Notes under the pieces: generated by a model
Databases searched by the model: none
What the model was told of the DNA's origin: nothing
Seen by the model: the letters and a program-made list of their open reading frames with translations, nothing else
Assembly: GCA_900543705.1 (NCBI GenBank)
Contig: UQSL01000053.1
Span: 1-12,995, forward strand
Direction of reading: 5' to 3'
From: an uncultured Oscillospiraceae bacterium
GTDB lineage: Bacteria; Bacillota; Clostridia; Oscillospirales; Ruminococcaceae
Length of the DNA stretch: 12,995 nucleotides
Translations under genes and position numbers: made by a program
Part shown: piece by piece, positions 6,805 to 12,995 of the stretch
Position numbering within the stretch: the first letter of the stretch is position 1
Layout of the letters: the number at the start of each line of letters is the position of its first letter

Positions 6805-7271
6805 TCGGTGTTTTTTTCTTTATCGGCCAGAAGCTTTTTCAGCTCCACCATAAAGGAGTTCACATCGCCGAACTGGCGGTAGACAGAGGCGAAACGGACA
6901 TAGGCTACCTGATCAATATCCTTGAGCTTTTCCATCGCGAGTTCGCCGATTTTATAGGAAGGAACTTCTCGCTCCAAGGTATTTTGAAGTATTGATTCAA
7001 TTTCGTCAACCGCCTTATTGAGCATTTCAAAGGTTACCGGACGTTTCTCGCAGGCCCGGAGCATACCATTGAGCAGTTTATTGCGGTCAAATGCCTCCCT
7101 GGATTTATCCTTTTTGATGACAACCAGCGGCAGGGTTTCAATGACTTCATAGGTGGTAAACCGTTTTGCACAGTGCAGGCATTCTCTTCTGCGGCGGATA
7201 CGCTCCCCTTCATCGGTCGGTCTTGAGTCAATTACCTTGCTTTCGTAATATCCGCAGAACGGGCATTTCAC
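6801..7271 (-). CDS. nrdR: Transcriptional repressor NrdR
   Basis: A 156-residue regulator that represses ribonucleotide reductase genes according to ATP/dATP level. It has an N-terminal zinc ribbon (MKCPFC, with CLHC near residues 32-35) and RPTDEGERIRRRRECLHCAK directly matching the family. An ATP-cone domain follows (about 49-139: LPLVVIKKDKSREAFDRNKL and VAYVRFASVYRQFGDV). Length is typical. The start is GTG (7269-7271) with GGAGTGA about 7 bases upstream. It lies 22 bases after the DUF6514-like gene with no terminator between, so the two are probably cotranscribed. No reductase gene and no recognisable NrdR box lie in the window, so its targets are elsewhere. Confidence 0.97.
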   Translation of the reverse strand: MKCPFCGYYESKVIDSRPTDEGERIRRRRECLHCAKRFTTYEVIETLPLVVIKKDKSREAFDRNKLLNGMLRACEKRPVTFEMLNKAVDEIESILQNTLEREVPSYKIGELAMEKLKDIDQVAYVRFASVYRQFGDVNSFMVELKKLLADKEKNTD

Positions 7272-7293
7272 GATATCATCACTCCGAATATTT

Positions 7294-7611
7294 TTACCTT
7301 ATTTTATCATAAAAACCGTTCCTTTTCAACTCATCTACACAGATATACGGCCAGTCAACCAGATAGTCTTCTACAATATCACGTAACTGATAGAGCAATG
7401 GCTGTCCTTCGTTTAACCGATGACACAGGCAAACTACCAGGCTGTATTCATCCGAAATATCTTCGATCAGGAGACTTTCCTCTCCGGCATTTGCCAGGAT
7501 TCCAAAAGTCGGATATTCCGTTTCCCCTTCCAAGTATATGGTAGGGACCACCTCAAAAGATACCTCTACATTTTCATTTCTTGTTCGTGTCACACAATCT
7601 GGCAAACGCAC
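7294..7611 (-). CDS. Small DUF6514-like protein of unknown function
   Basis: A 105-residue acidic protein with no membrane segment or signal. EVSFEVVPTIYLEGETEYPT (16-35) followed by FGILA, SLLIEDISDEYSLVVCLCHR (46-65), then LYQLRDIVEDYLVDW (73-87), resembles the 'tYGI...I.DIS.d...v..Lv..cN...l.p.hl.dvVeDfL' layout of DUF6514 proteins of Clostridia. This comes from recalled pattern, not a search. The start is GTG (7609-7611), preceded by AAGGGAGAG at 9 bases. It precedes nrdR by 22 bases. Upstream are a minus-strand TATAAT (7647-7652) and candidate Spo0A boxes. Confidence 0.68.
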   Translation of the reverse strand: MRLPDCVTRTRNENVEVSFEVVPTIYLEGETEYPTFGILANAGEESLLIEDISDEYSLVVCLCHRLNEGQPLLYQLRDIVEDYLVDWPYICVDELKRNGFYDKIR

Positions 7612-7646
7612 TGTCTTTTACTCTCCCTTCCAATGAATTTAAGCCT

Positions 7647-7715
7647 ATTATAACCTTTTAACAATTTGTTGAAAAGAAGAAAAATTCGCACAATTCGACA
7701 AGATTCCGCAATAAT
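7647..7715 (-). promoter_or_regulatory. Promoter region of the DUF6514-like/nrdR operon with a candidate Spo0A box array
   Basis: A perfect minus-strand TATAAT lies at 7647-7652 with a weak TTTTCA (7670-7675) 17 bases upstream. Just upstream of the -35 lies TGTCGAA (7694-7700), an exact match to the Spo0A box TGNCGAA. It is flanked at about 10-bp period by two related units, TTGCGGAAT and GTGCGAATT, visible when the minus strand is read 7713 to 7682. Tandem boxes with one-helical-turn spacing are typical of Spo0A control. Binding is inferred. Confidence 0.4.
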
Positions 7716-7769
7716 TCATAGACTTGCATAAATGATTTGTATACTTATCAGGGATTCTCTCTGAATTTT

Positions 7770-7776
7770 TGTCGAA
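7770..7776 (+). promoter_or_regulatory. Second exact Spo0A-box match (TGTCGAA)
   Basis: TTTTTGTCGAATAAA surrounds the exact box TGNCGAA on the plus strand, in the same gap but about 70 bp farther from the DUF6514-like gene. The AT-rich flanks match known boxes. It might also be chance. Confidence 0.3.
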
Positions 7777-7790
7777 TAAAAGCGAAACTT

Positions 7791-8600
7791 TCAGCGTATA
7801 TCATCCAGATTATGTAAATTATCATCCAGTATTTTACTAATTAAATGACAGGATTCCACAATATTTTCAACACTTCCAAAACTACTCCGGTATAATTCCA
7901 TTACAACACTGCGACAAGTTGTCTCCAATAGCATTTGGTGGAAAAAACGGTTTAAATCTAAGGTTCCCTGTCCGGCGGGAAGACAGTCCTTCTGCGCATT
8001 ATGGTCGCTGAAGTGGATATGCTCCACTTTGTTTCCCAGGTGTTCCAGGAAATCAAAGGGGGAGACGCCGGAGCGAACAGCCTGTTTGATATCTAATACG
8101 AATCTAGCGTCTGGAAGCGCTTTAGAAAGCTGCAACAAAAAGTCAAGGTCATGACTTTTTGTTCTCACAACATTCTCATGCAGCAGCAGAAGATCCTGCC
8201 TTTTTGCCGCTTCCAGCAGCATCTGATAGCGTTCGAAGTATTCTTCCTCCGACTTTACAAAATGTTCTTTTCCGCCATGGAAAATGAAAAAACGGGCTCC
8301 CAGTTCTCTGGCCCGACTGAAGAGCCGCTCATAAAGCGCCAAGCCATCTGCCAGACGGGCAGGGTAATCAGAAAAAAAGAACATTGACTCCATTTCAGAA
8401 GTAAAGGGATGCACAGAGAGAATCTGTGCATCATATTCCCTTGCTATCCTTTTAAGCTTGTCCAAATAATTGGGTTGAAACTCTGAAAAAGTATTCAAAA
8501 ACAGCTCGAAGCTGTGGATTCCATGCTGACAGAGCATTTCCAAACTCTCCGCCGTATCCTGCGGGTACATACATGCAGTGGAAGCTCCTACTGCTATCAT
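7791..8600 (-). CDS. TIM-barrel sugar phosphate isomerase/epimerase family protein (AP endonuclease IV fold)
   Basis: A 269-residue protein of the xylose isomerase-like TIM barrel family (PF01261). Strand-end residues that bind divalent metals or substrate in this fold are visible: E in SFELFLN (about 32), H in SVHPF (about 64), H in FIFHGGKEH (about 109), E in LLHENV (about 141), D in VLDIKQ (about 169), H in HIHFSDHN (about 195-199) and E in VVMELYR (about 235). Sequence alone does not separate a sugar isomerase/epimerase from an endonuclease IV. The short length and the HENV motif favour a general isomerase/epimerase of unknown substrate. The start ATG has GGGGGAG 5 bases upstream. It follows the secF terminator and appears to have its own promoter (8636-8664). 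No sugar enzymes are adjacent. Confidence 0.85.
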   Translation of the reverse strand: MIAVGASTACMYPQDTAESLEMLCQHGIHSFELFLNTFSEFQPNYLDKLKRIAREYDAQILSVHPFTSEMESMFFFSDYPARLADGLALYERLFSRARELGARFFIFHGGKEHFVKSEEEYFERYQMLLEAAKRQDLLLLHENVVRTKSHDLDFLLQLSKALPDARFVLDIKQAVRSGVSPFDFLEHLGNKVEHIHFSDHNAQKDCLPAGQGTLDLNRFFHQMLLETTCRSVVMELYRSSFGSVENIVESCHLISKILDDNLHNLDDIR

Positions 8601-8635
8601 CTTCTCTCCCCCAGTCTCTCGTATTCTTTTTTGCT

Positions 8636-8664
8636 ATTATACAAAATTGCCGGACAAAAGAAAA
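8636..8664 (-). promoter_or_regulatory. Candidate promoter of the TIM-barrel gene
   Basis: The minus strand has a perfect TATAAT at 8636-8641 with a poor -35 (TTTTCT, 8659-8664) 17 bases upstream, about 36 bases before the start codon. The -35 bases belong to the T-rich tract of the secF terminator, so the two elements overlap. Confidence 0.45.
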
Positions 8665-8695
8665 GGAGCTATGCGAATTGTTTACGCATAGCCCC
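8655..8695 (-). terminator. Intrinsic terminator of secDF
   Basis: On the minus strand GGGGCTATGCG (8685-8695), a 9-base loop and CGCATAGCTCC (8665-8675) form an 11-bp stem with one G-U pair, followed by TTTTCTTTTG. It starts about 22 bases after the secF stop codon. The G-U pair is possible only in the minus-strand RNA, which supports this orientation. Confidence 0.85.
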
Positions 8696-8717
8696 AAATT
8701 CTGTTACAATTACAGGA

Positions 8718-9683
8718 TTACTTTTTCCCTTTTTCAGGTCCTTTGCCTCCGGCTTTCTTCTCAAGTATCTTCTTCTCTTTGTGCTCAATCCAGGTAACCC
8801 AGAGAGGACCGGCAATGAAGATAGTGGAGTACACACCGGAAATCATACCGACGAGCATGGGAAAAGCAAAGGAGATTATGGAAGATACTCCGCACACGAC
8901 TGTAACCACGCAGATAGTCGACAAAGCGATAATCGTAGAAATAGAGGTGTTCAGAGAACGGGTGAGTGTCTCATTGATACTGGTGTTAACAAGCTCTGCA
9001 ACCGGCACTTTCGGCCCGAGCAAGCGCTTGTTCTCACGAATACGGTCGTAGACGACTATCGTATCGTTGATGGAATACCCGAGTATCATCAGGACAACCG
9101 CAATAAAATTATCGTTAAGCGGTATCCGAAAGATAACAAACACACCAAATACCATGATAGCGTCGTGCATCAAAGCAATCACGCCCATGACACCGGCGGA
9201 CAGGCCGCCGATTTTCTTGAAGCGGAATGCAATGTATATAATCATCAGGATAAATGCAGCCGAGACAGCGACCAGGCATTTCATCAGGAACTCCCGTCCA
9301 ATCGCAGCATCGACATTACTGATTTCCAGCACTTCAATGCTATTGTCGGCAAAATTCTGCTTCAAAGACTCGGTAATGGCATCTTGTTCCTCCGCAGTCA
9401 GCCCGGTTGAAGACGGGAGCGTGACGACAAGACGCATTTCCCCCGTCAGCGAATCGTTCGCGCTTTGAATAGACGCTTCCATGCCACTGGCCTTTTCCAC
9501 GGTACTCTCCACTTTGGAGGTATCGATTTCCCCGGAATAGGTGTATTTCAGAATCGTACCACCCTTAAACTGTACGTCAAGCTGAACACCAAAGAGAAAG
9601 GAGAACAGAATAATGATGAGAATCAATACGGAGGACAGGATAAAGAATTTATTTCTGTTGCCTACAAAGTTGATTGTTTTCAT
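8718..9683 (-). CDS. secF: Protein translocase subunit SecF
   Basis: A 321-residue RND-type membrane protein that works with SecD and SecYEG, using the proton or sodium gradient to drive late steps of protein export. TM1 lies at about residues 13-32. The LDVQFKGGTILKY segment (about 35-47) matches the family's 'GIDFxGGT' motif. Five more membrane helices follow, including MILGYSINDTIVVYDRIREN, the SecF signature. The C-terminus is lysine-rich (KKILEKKAGGKGPEKGKK). I choose ATG 9681-9683 (MKTINFVGNRNK). It overlaps the secD stop as ATGA and has GGGGGG 8 bases upstream, whereas an in-frame TTG at 9707 lies inside secD and has no such site. Confidence 0.96.
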   Translation of the reverse strand: MKTINFVGNRNKFFILSSVLILIIILFSFLFGVQLDVQFKGGTILKYTYSGEIDTSKVESTVEKASGMEASIQSANDSLTGEMRLVVTLPSSTGLTAEEQDAITESLKQNFADNSIEVLEISNVDAAIGREFLMKCLVAVSAAFILMIIYIAFRFKKIGGLSAGVMGVIALMHDAIMVFGVFVIFRIPLNDNFIAVVLMILGYSINDTIVVYDRIRENKRLLGPKVPVAELVNTSINETLTRSLNTSISTIIALSTICVVTVVCGVSSIISFAFPMLVGMISGVYSTIFIAGPLWVTWIEHKEKKILEKKAGGKGPEKGKK

Positions 9684-11080
9684 TTTGTCTTCCCCCCGTA
9701 CAGCCAAGGTTTACGCGCAAACTTAAATTTAGAAATGGATTTAAGCATCAGGCGCGACGCGGTAACGCCAAACACAAAGTTTGTGATAACACCTACCAGG
9801 AGAGTATAACCAAAGGAATAGATGGAACCGGCAGTTGATGCGCCGAACATGAAGAAAATCGGGGTCAGGAGCTGCGCAAACAAGCTGTCAGACGGTCCAA
9901 AGGCCCCCATTAGAATGATTGCGACAATTACCATTGTGATATTCCCATCAAAAATCGCGGAGAAGCCGCGTTTAAAGCCGATGTCGATTGCTCCGTCAAT
10001 CGTCTTTCCGCGGTTAATTTCCTCCTTGATACGCTCCGATGTGATGACGTTCGCATCGACACCCATACCAATGGAAAGAATGATACCGGCAATACCAGGA
10101 AGTGTCAGCGTAAAGCTCGGGAAGTTACCAAAGTAACCGGAAACAGCCGCAATCGCTCCCACAAGCTGTCCAAAAAGTGAGATACTCGCAATGACGCCCG
10201 GCAGACGGTAGATAATGATGATAAAGAGACATACCAGAAGAAAGGCGACAATCCCTGCTACCACCATCGCATCTTTGGCGCCCATGCCGAGAGTTGGGTT
10301 GATGGTACTGTAGTTGGAGGTGATAAGCTGGAACGGCAGCGCACCGCCATTAATTTTATCCGCCAATGCTTTGGCGGTTTCGATCGTAAAGTTACCGGAA
10401 ATTACCGCATTCCCATCGGTAATATGGGCGTTAACCGTCGGATAGGAAATCATTGTGTCATCCATCCAGATGGAGATGATTCCCTTTGTTTTGGAAAGCC
10501 GTTCTGTTGCCTCAGAAAACTTCTCCACTCCGGATTCCTTGAGCTTCAGCTGGACAACAACCTCGGTACTGTTTTCTCCCGAAAAGCCTGCCGACGCAGA
10601 ATCCACATCTTCACCGGAAAGGATGATTGTGTCCGCTGTCGTACCACTCGGTTTTCCCTCGGAATCGGTTTCCTTTCCTTCACGGAAAGTCAGCAGAGCG
10701 GTTTCACCGAGCTCTTTGATTGCCTGTTCCGGGTCAAAGTCAGACTCCCCTTCCTTCCATGGGAAACGGACAATGATTCGGTCTTTGTTATAATCTGTAT
10801 AGACCTCGCTGTCAGTGATGTTCTGCTGGACGAGACGCTGTTTGATGATAGCCTCTGCCGCAGCCATCTGCTCGTTGGTGGCGTCGAATCCCTCAGGTGG
10901 CGTAAACGTTACGTCTACACCGCCGCGGATATCAATTCCCCACCGGATGTCGTTACCGCCTTTTATGTAAGTCGTTGTCGTGTCTCCGTAAGTCGATTTG
11001 ATCCCGAAGATAGCTGTGTACGCTAAAACCAAAATCAATCCGAGTACGATAAAAAACACGGGTTTGCCAACGCGCTTCAT
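9680..11080 (-). CDS. secD: Protein translocase subunit SecD
   Basis: A 466-residue partner of SecF in the accessory export complex. It has TM1 (about residues 8-26) and IRWGIDIRGGVDVTF (45-59), matching the family GLDLxGG motif. A large extracytoplasmic P1 region (about 60-265) follows, then five membrane helices, with TLTLPGIAGIILSIGMGVDA (324-343), NVITSERIKEE (344-354) and GFKRGFSAIFDGNIT (368-382) as SecD signatures. The start has GGAGGG 6 bases upstream. secD and secF are separate genes with an ATGA overlap, not the fused SecDF of Bacillus subtilis. A promoter (11204-11232) and structured leader (11127-11166) lie upstream. YajC is not in the window. Confidence 0.97.
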   Translation of the reverse strand: MKRVGKPVFFIVLGLILVLAYTAIFGIKSTYGDTTTTYIKGGNDIRWGIDIRGGVDVTFTPPEGFDATNEQMAAAEAIIKQRLVQQNITDSEVYTDYNKDRIIVRFPWKEGESDFDPEQAIKELGETALLTFREGKETDSEGKPSGTTADTIILSGEDVDSASAGFSGENSTEVVVQLKLKESGVEKFSEATERLSKTKGIISIWMDDTMISYPTVNAHITDGNAVISGNFTIETAKALADKINGGALPFQLITSNYSTINPTLGMGAKDAMVVAGIVAFLLVCLFIIIIYRLPGVIASISLFGQLVGAIAAVSGYFGNFPSFTLTLPGIAGIILSIGMGVDANVITSERIKEEINRGKTIDGAIDIGFKRGFSAIFDGNITMVIVAIILMGAFGPSDSLFAQLLTPIFFMFGASTAGSIYSFGYTLLVGVITNFVFGVTASRLMLKSISKFKFARKPWLYGGKTK

Positions 11081-11126
11081 GGGCAGCCCTCCAATGCTTT
11101 TTATTTTACTGATATTTTACAAGAAT

Positions 11127-11166
11127 TTATCCGTCTATTCCGTTATAAATAGACGAATAACCTCCT
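11127..11166 (-). promoter_or_regulatory. Structured secD leader: AGGAGG followed by a 13-bp hairpin
   Basis: Within the roughly 117-base secD leader, AGGAGG (11161-11166) is directly followed on the minus strand by a 13-bp stem (11148-11160 with 11127-11139, one U-G pair) and an 8-base loop. The non-Watson-Crick pair is U-G in the secD mRNA but A-C on the other strand, so RNA folding in this transcript is favoured. There is no U-tract, so it is not a terminator. No ATG, GTG or sensible TTG frame follows the AGGAGG. Confidence 0.45.
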
Positions 11167-11203
11167 GAAAAACTGAAAAAATTATGAAAGATTCACAACG
11201 TTC

Positions 11204-11232
11204 ATTCTAGGGACATTCCCGAAAAAAGTCAA
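11204..11232 (-). promoter_or_regulatory. Sigma-A type promoter of secDF
   Basis: On the minus strand TTGACT (11227-11232), exactly 17 bases, then TAGAAT (11204-11209). Each hexamer is one base from consensus. It lies between purB and secD, on the same strand, about 120 bases before the secD start, making secDF a separate unit. Confidence 0.7.
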
Positions 11233-11243
11233 TGAAAAATCCT

Positions 11244-11256
11244 CAGGAATCACCTG
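11244..11256 (-). terminator. Weak possible purB terminator
   Basis: On the minus strand CAGG (11253-11256), a 5-base loop and CCTG (11244-11247) are followed by T-rich sequence (GATTTTTC, then TTTTTT near 11222-11227). It starts 8 bases past the purB stop. The stem is too short to be convincing, and partial read-through into secDF is possible. Confidence 0.25.
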
Positions 11257-11263
11257 TCAGCCC

Positions 11264-12694
11264 TTACACACTCAGTTCCGCGTGCTCACCCAGCAGTGCT
11301 TTGTTCTCCTGCAAAATCGGATTGATAACCACACTGAGGAACTCCGTCACCTGCTCACTGCTGCGCCCGGTAAAGTTCTTCGGGTCGAGAATCGCATCGA
11401 TTTCCTCGTGGGAAAGCATAAAGGCAGGATCCGCACAGACACGGTCGATCAGGTCGTTTTCTCCTCCCTCTTCCTTGACCACTTTTGCCGCCGCGAGAGA
11501 GTGCCGACGCAGCTTTTCGTGAAGTTCCTGACGGTCGCCACCCTTTTTGACTGCACTCATCATGATGTTCTCCGTTGCCATGAACGGGAGCTCCTTGCGC
11601 ACTCGCATGTCGATGACTTTCGGATACACGACAATGCCGTCACAGACATTGATGAGGATATTGAGAATGGAATCAATCGCCAGGAATCCCTCTGCGACAG
11701 AAATACGCTTGTTCGCAGAGTCATCAAGCGTTCTCTCAAACCACTGGGTGGCAGAGGTAAACGCAGGGTTGAGGGTATCGATAATCACATACCGTGCCAG
11801 CGCGCAGATGCGCTCGCTGCGCATTGGGTTGCGTTTATACGGCATCGCAGAAGAACCTATCTGATGTGCTTCAAACGGCTCTTCCATCTCTTTGAAGTTT
11901 TGCAGAATACGCATGTCTGTCGCAAACTTGCTCGCGCTCTGTGCAATGCCTCCCAGAGTGGAGAGCACCTGTGCGTCCATCTTTCTCGAATAGGTCTGGC
12001 CGGAAACAGGGACAACGCTGTCAAAGCCCATTTCTTCTGCAATCATCTGTTCCAGGCGTTTGATTTTTTCCGTGTCGTGGTCAAACAGCTCCACAAAGCT
12101 TGCCTGGGTGCCGGTCGTGCCCTTGGAGCCAAGCAGCTTGAGTGTGCTCAGTCGGTAATCGATTTCCTCCAAATCCATCAAAAACTCGTTAATCCAGAGT
12201 GTGGCGCGCTTGCCGACGGTAGTCAGCTGGGCAGGCTGAAGATGGGTATAGGCGAGCGCCGGCATATCCTTATAGGTATCTGCAAATTTGGAAAGCATGG
12301 CGATGACGTTCAACAGCTTCCTGCGCACGACCTGAAGGGCATCGCGCATAATGATGACGTCCGTGTTGTCACCGACATAGCAGGAGGTTGCACCCAGATG
12401 GATAATACCCTTTGCATTCGGGCACTGCAGGCCATAGGCGTAAACATGGGACATGACGTCGTGCCGGACTTCCCGTTCCCTCTGCTCCGCTTCGGCATAG
12501 TTGATGTTGTCCACATTGGCTTCAAGCTCCTGGACCTGCTCTTCTGTCACAGGCAGGCCGAGCTTCATCTCCGCACGGGCAAGAGCGACCCAGAGCTTTC
12601 TCCAGGTAGTGAACTTTTTGTCCGCAGAAAAGAGATACTGCATCTCTTTGCTGGCATAACGGGTGCCAAATGGGCTTTCGTACGTATTTTTCAT
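11264..12694 (-). CDS. purB: Adenylosuccinate lyase
   Basis: A 476-residue cytosolic homotetrameric lyase. It cleaves SAICAR to AICAR and adenylosuccinate to AMP, releasing fumarate, in purine synthesis. Residues seen: RHDVMSHVYAYG (77-88), GATSCYVGDNTD (101-112), THLQPAQ with the catalytic-region histidine at 151, and the fumarase/lyase superfamily signature GSSAMPYKRNPMRSE (280-294) with the flexible-loop serines 281-282. The length fits the longer PurB class common in Clostridia, not the 430-residue Bacillus type. The start is taken as ATG 12692-12694 (MKNTYESPFG...), because the protein family begins there and GGGGG lies about 10 bases upstream. An in-frame GTG at 12733 would add 13 residues with no family resemblance. 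No other pur gene is in view. Downstream there is only a weak 4-bp hairpin before the secDF promoter. Confidence 0.97.
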   Translation of the reverse strand: MKNTYESPFGTRYASKEMQYLFSADKKFTTWRKLWVALARAEMKLGLPVTEEQVQELEANVDNINYAEAEQREREVRHDVMSHVYAYGLQCPNAKGIIHLGATSCYVGDNTDVIIMRDALQVVRRKLLNVIAMLSKFADTYKDMPALAYTHLQPAQLTTVGKRATLWINEFLMDLEEIDYRLSTLKLLGSKGTTGTQASFVELFDHDTEKIKRLEQMIAEEMGFDSVVPVSGQTYSRKMDAQVLSTLGGIAQSASKFATDMRILQNFKEMEEPFEAHQIGSSAMPYKRNPMRSERICALARYVIIDTLNPAFTSATQWFERTLDDSANKRISVAEGFLAIDSILNILINVCDGIVVYPKVIDMRVRKELPFMATENIMMSAVKKGGDRQELHEKLRRHSLAAAKVVKEEGGENDLIDRVCADPAFMLSHEEIDAILDPKNFTGRSSEQVTEFLSVVINPILQENKALLGEHAELSV

Positions 12695-12831
12695 AAAATT
12701 AATACCCCCGGGTATGATTTTCTGCGTCCTCACCGGGACGGAAACCAGGCGCAGGAATTCCTGAGACCTGTTAGATTACAAGGAAAACAAATTTGTACGG
12801 CAGTTGTAAGGCAGGCTTGTCAAACTGCCTT
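12695..12831 (-). promoter_or_regulatory. purB upstream region with two inverted repeats
   Basis: A perfect 12-bp palindrome CAGGAATTCCTG (12752-12763) is flanked by further CAGG (12746-12749) and CCTG (12767-12770). A separate 7-bp inverted repeat, AAGGCAG (12808-12814) with CTGCCTT (12825-12831), contains TTGACA (12818-12823, minus strand) in its loop. TTGACA could be a -35, but the nearest -10 (TACAAA, 12792-12797) is 20 bases away, which is too far for a good promoter. I recognise no guanine riboswitch, T-box or PurR box. Confidence 0.35.
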
Positions 12832-12950
12832 TACTTGAGCAGCTTCTCCACGCTGGCAAGCTTGACGCACAGGCAAAACAGGGAGATGGCGACTTCGATC
12901 TCCTCCACTGGCGGGGGAGCGTGCGCACGGCCGAATGATTTTCGAGCGTT
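12831..12950 (-). other. Possible C-terminal tail of an unidentified upstream gene
   Basis: A minus-strand frame is open from after a TAA at 12951-12953 to a TAA at 12831-12833 (39 residues, no ATG). Its end, VEEIEVAISLFCLCVKLA, then SVEKLLK, looks protein-like, but I do not recognise it. Other frames of the same stretch are also open, so coding is uncertain; the upstream stop might reflect a frameshift or a sequence-edge error. The remaining 42 bases to the window end show nothing else. Confidence 0.2.
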
Positions 12951-12995
12951 TTAAACCGGGGGGGATCTTCGTTGAGGAATAACTTTCTGACCGGG

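Noticed and set aside
7655..7676. Imperfect palindrome CTTTTAACA...TGTTGAAAAG in the DUF6514-like promoter
   Set aside because: The arms pair only with a bulge and are AT-rich. It does not match the NrdR box or LexA site and may be chance.
7777..7800. GCGAAACTTTCAGC as a terminator for the TIM-barrel gene
   Set aside because: The potential stem would leave an impossible one-base loop.
8514..9410. A 298-codon open frame on the plus strand
   Set aside because: It is antisense to secF and the start of the TIM-barrel gene, and its translation is low-complexity His/Asn/Arg-rich without family resemblance.
10424..11026. A 200-codon open frame on the plus strand
   Set aside because: It is antisense to secD and has no ribosome site or protein-like features.
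11139..11166. Possible leader peptide after AGGAGG in the secD leader (ATT start, seven residues)
   Set aside because: The only frame needs an ATT start only 2-3 bases after the AGGAGG. No arrest-peptide-like sequence is present.
11282..12838. A 518-codon open frame on the plus strand
   Set aside because: It lies antisense to purB, whose product is unmistakable. The antisense translation is rich in Cys, His and Arg with no recognisable domain, so it is a shadow of purB codon use.
1..12995. tRNA, rRNA, CRISPR array, phage, toxin-antitoxin or defence genes
   Set aside because: None was seen on either strand. Apart from the short right-edge stretch, the coding parts are explained by recognised genes and the IS remnant.

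Overview
The window looks like chromosome from an endospore-forming, low-to-moderate GC Firmicute, most likely a member of the Clostridia (Oscillospiraceae/Ruminococcaceae-like). The reasons are a complete gerA-type germinant receptor operon, a DUF421-DUF4363 pair, NrdR, strong AGGAGG-type ribosome binding sites with frequent GTG/TTG starts, and candidate sporulation promoter motifs. No phage, CRISPR or defence cassette is seen. Most of the window is ordinary housekeeping and sporulation sequence, and the interest lies in the intergenic DNA.

Layout, left to right. A Ppx/GppA phosphatase gene (minus) runs off the left edge. It is divergent from a plus-strand gene for a CBM9-like carbohydrate-binding protein with no signal peptide. 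A decayed transposase helper gene (minus, 1480-1772) follows; its start-site hairpin now lies between the CBM9-like gene and the germination operon. The operon reads leftward as gerA-gerB-gerC (5572 to 1844) with overlapping stops and starts. Across a 159-bp gap, DUF421 and DUF4363 genes read rightward (5732-6804). Both sides of that gap carry matches to the forespore sigma-G promoter consensus.

The DUF4363 gene converges on nrdR, and their stop codons share the bases TTAA. nrdR lies behind a small DUF6514-like gene (minus) whose upstream region has two exact Spo0A-box matches. Next come a TIM-barrel sugar isomerase/endonuclease-IV-fold gene (minus), then secD-secF (minus) with a clear promoter, a structured leader and a good terminator, then purB (minus). 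The right edge (12832-12995) holds only an unidentified short coding-like tail.

Functionally, the ger operon encodes the A, B and C subunits of a spore inner-membrane germinant receptor. DUF421-family proteins are known in Bacillus spore inner membranes, so the divergent DUF421-DUF4363 pair plausibly works in the same compartment and stage. SecD/SecF assist protein export, PurB acts in purine synthesis, NrdR represses ribonucleotide reductase genes, and Ppx/GppA acts on polyphosphate or (p)ppGpp.
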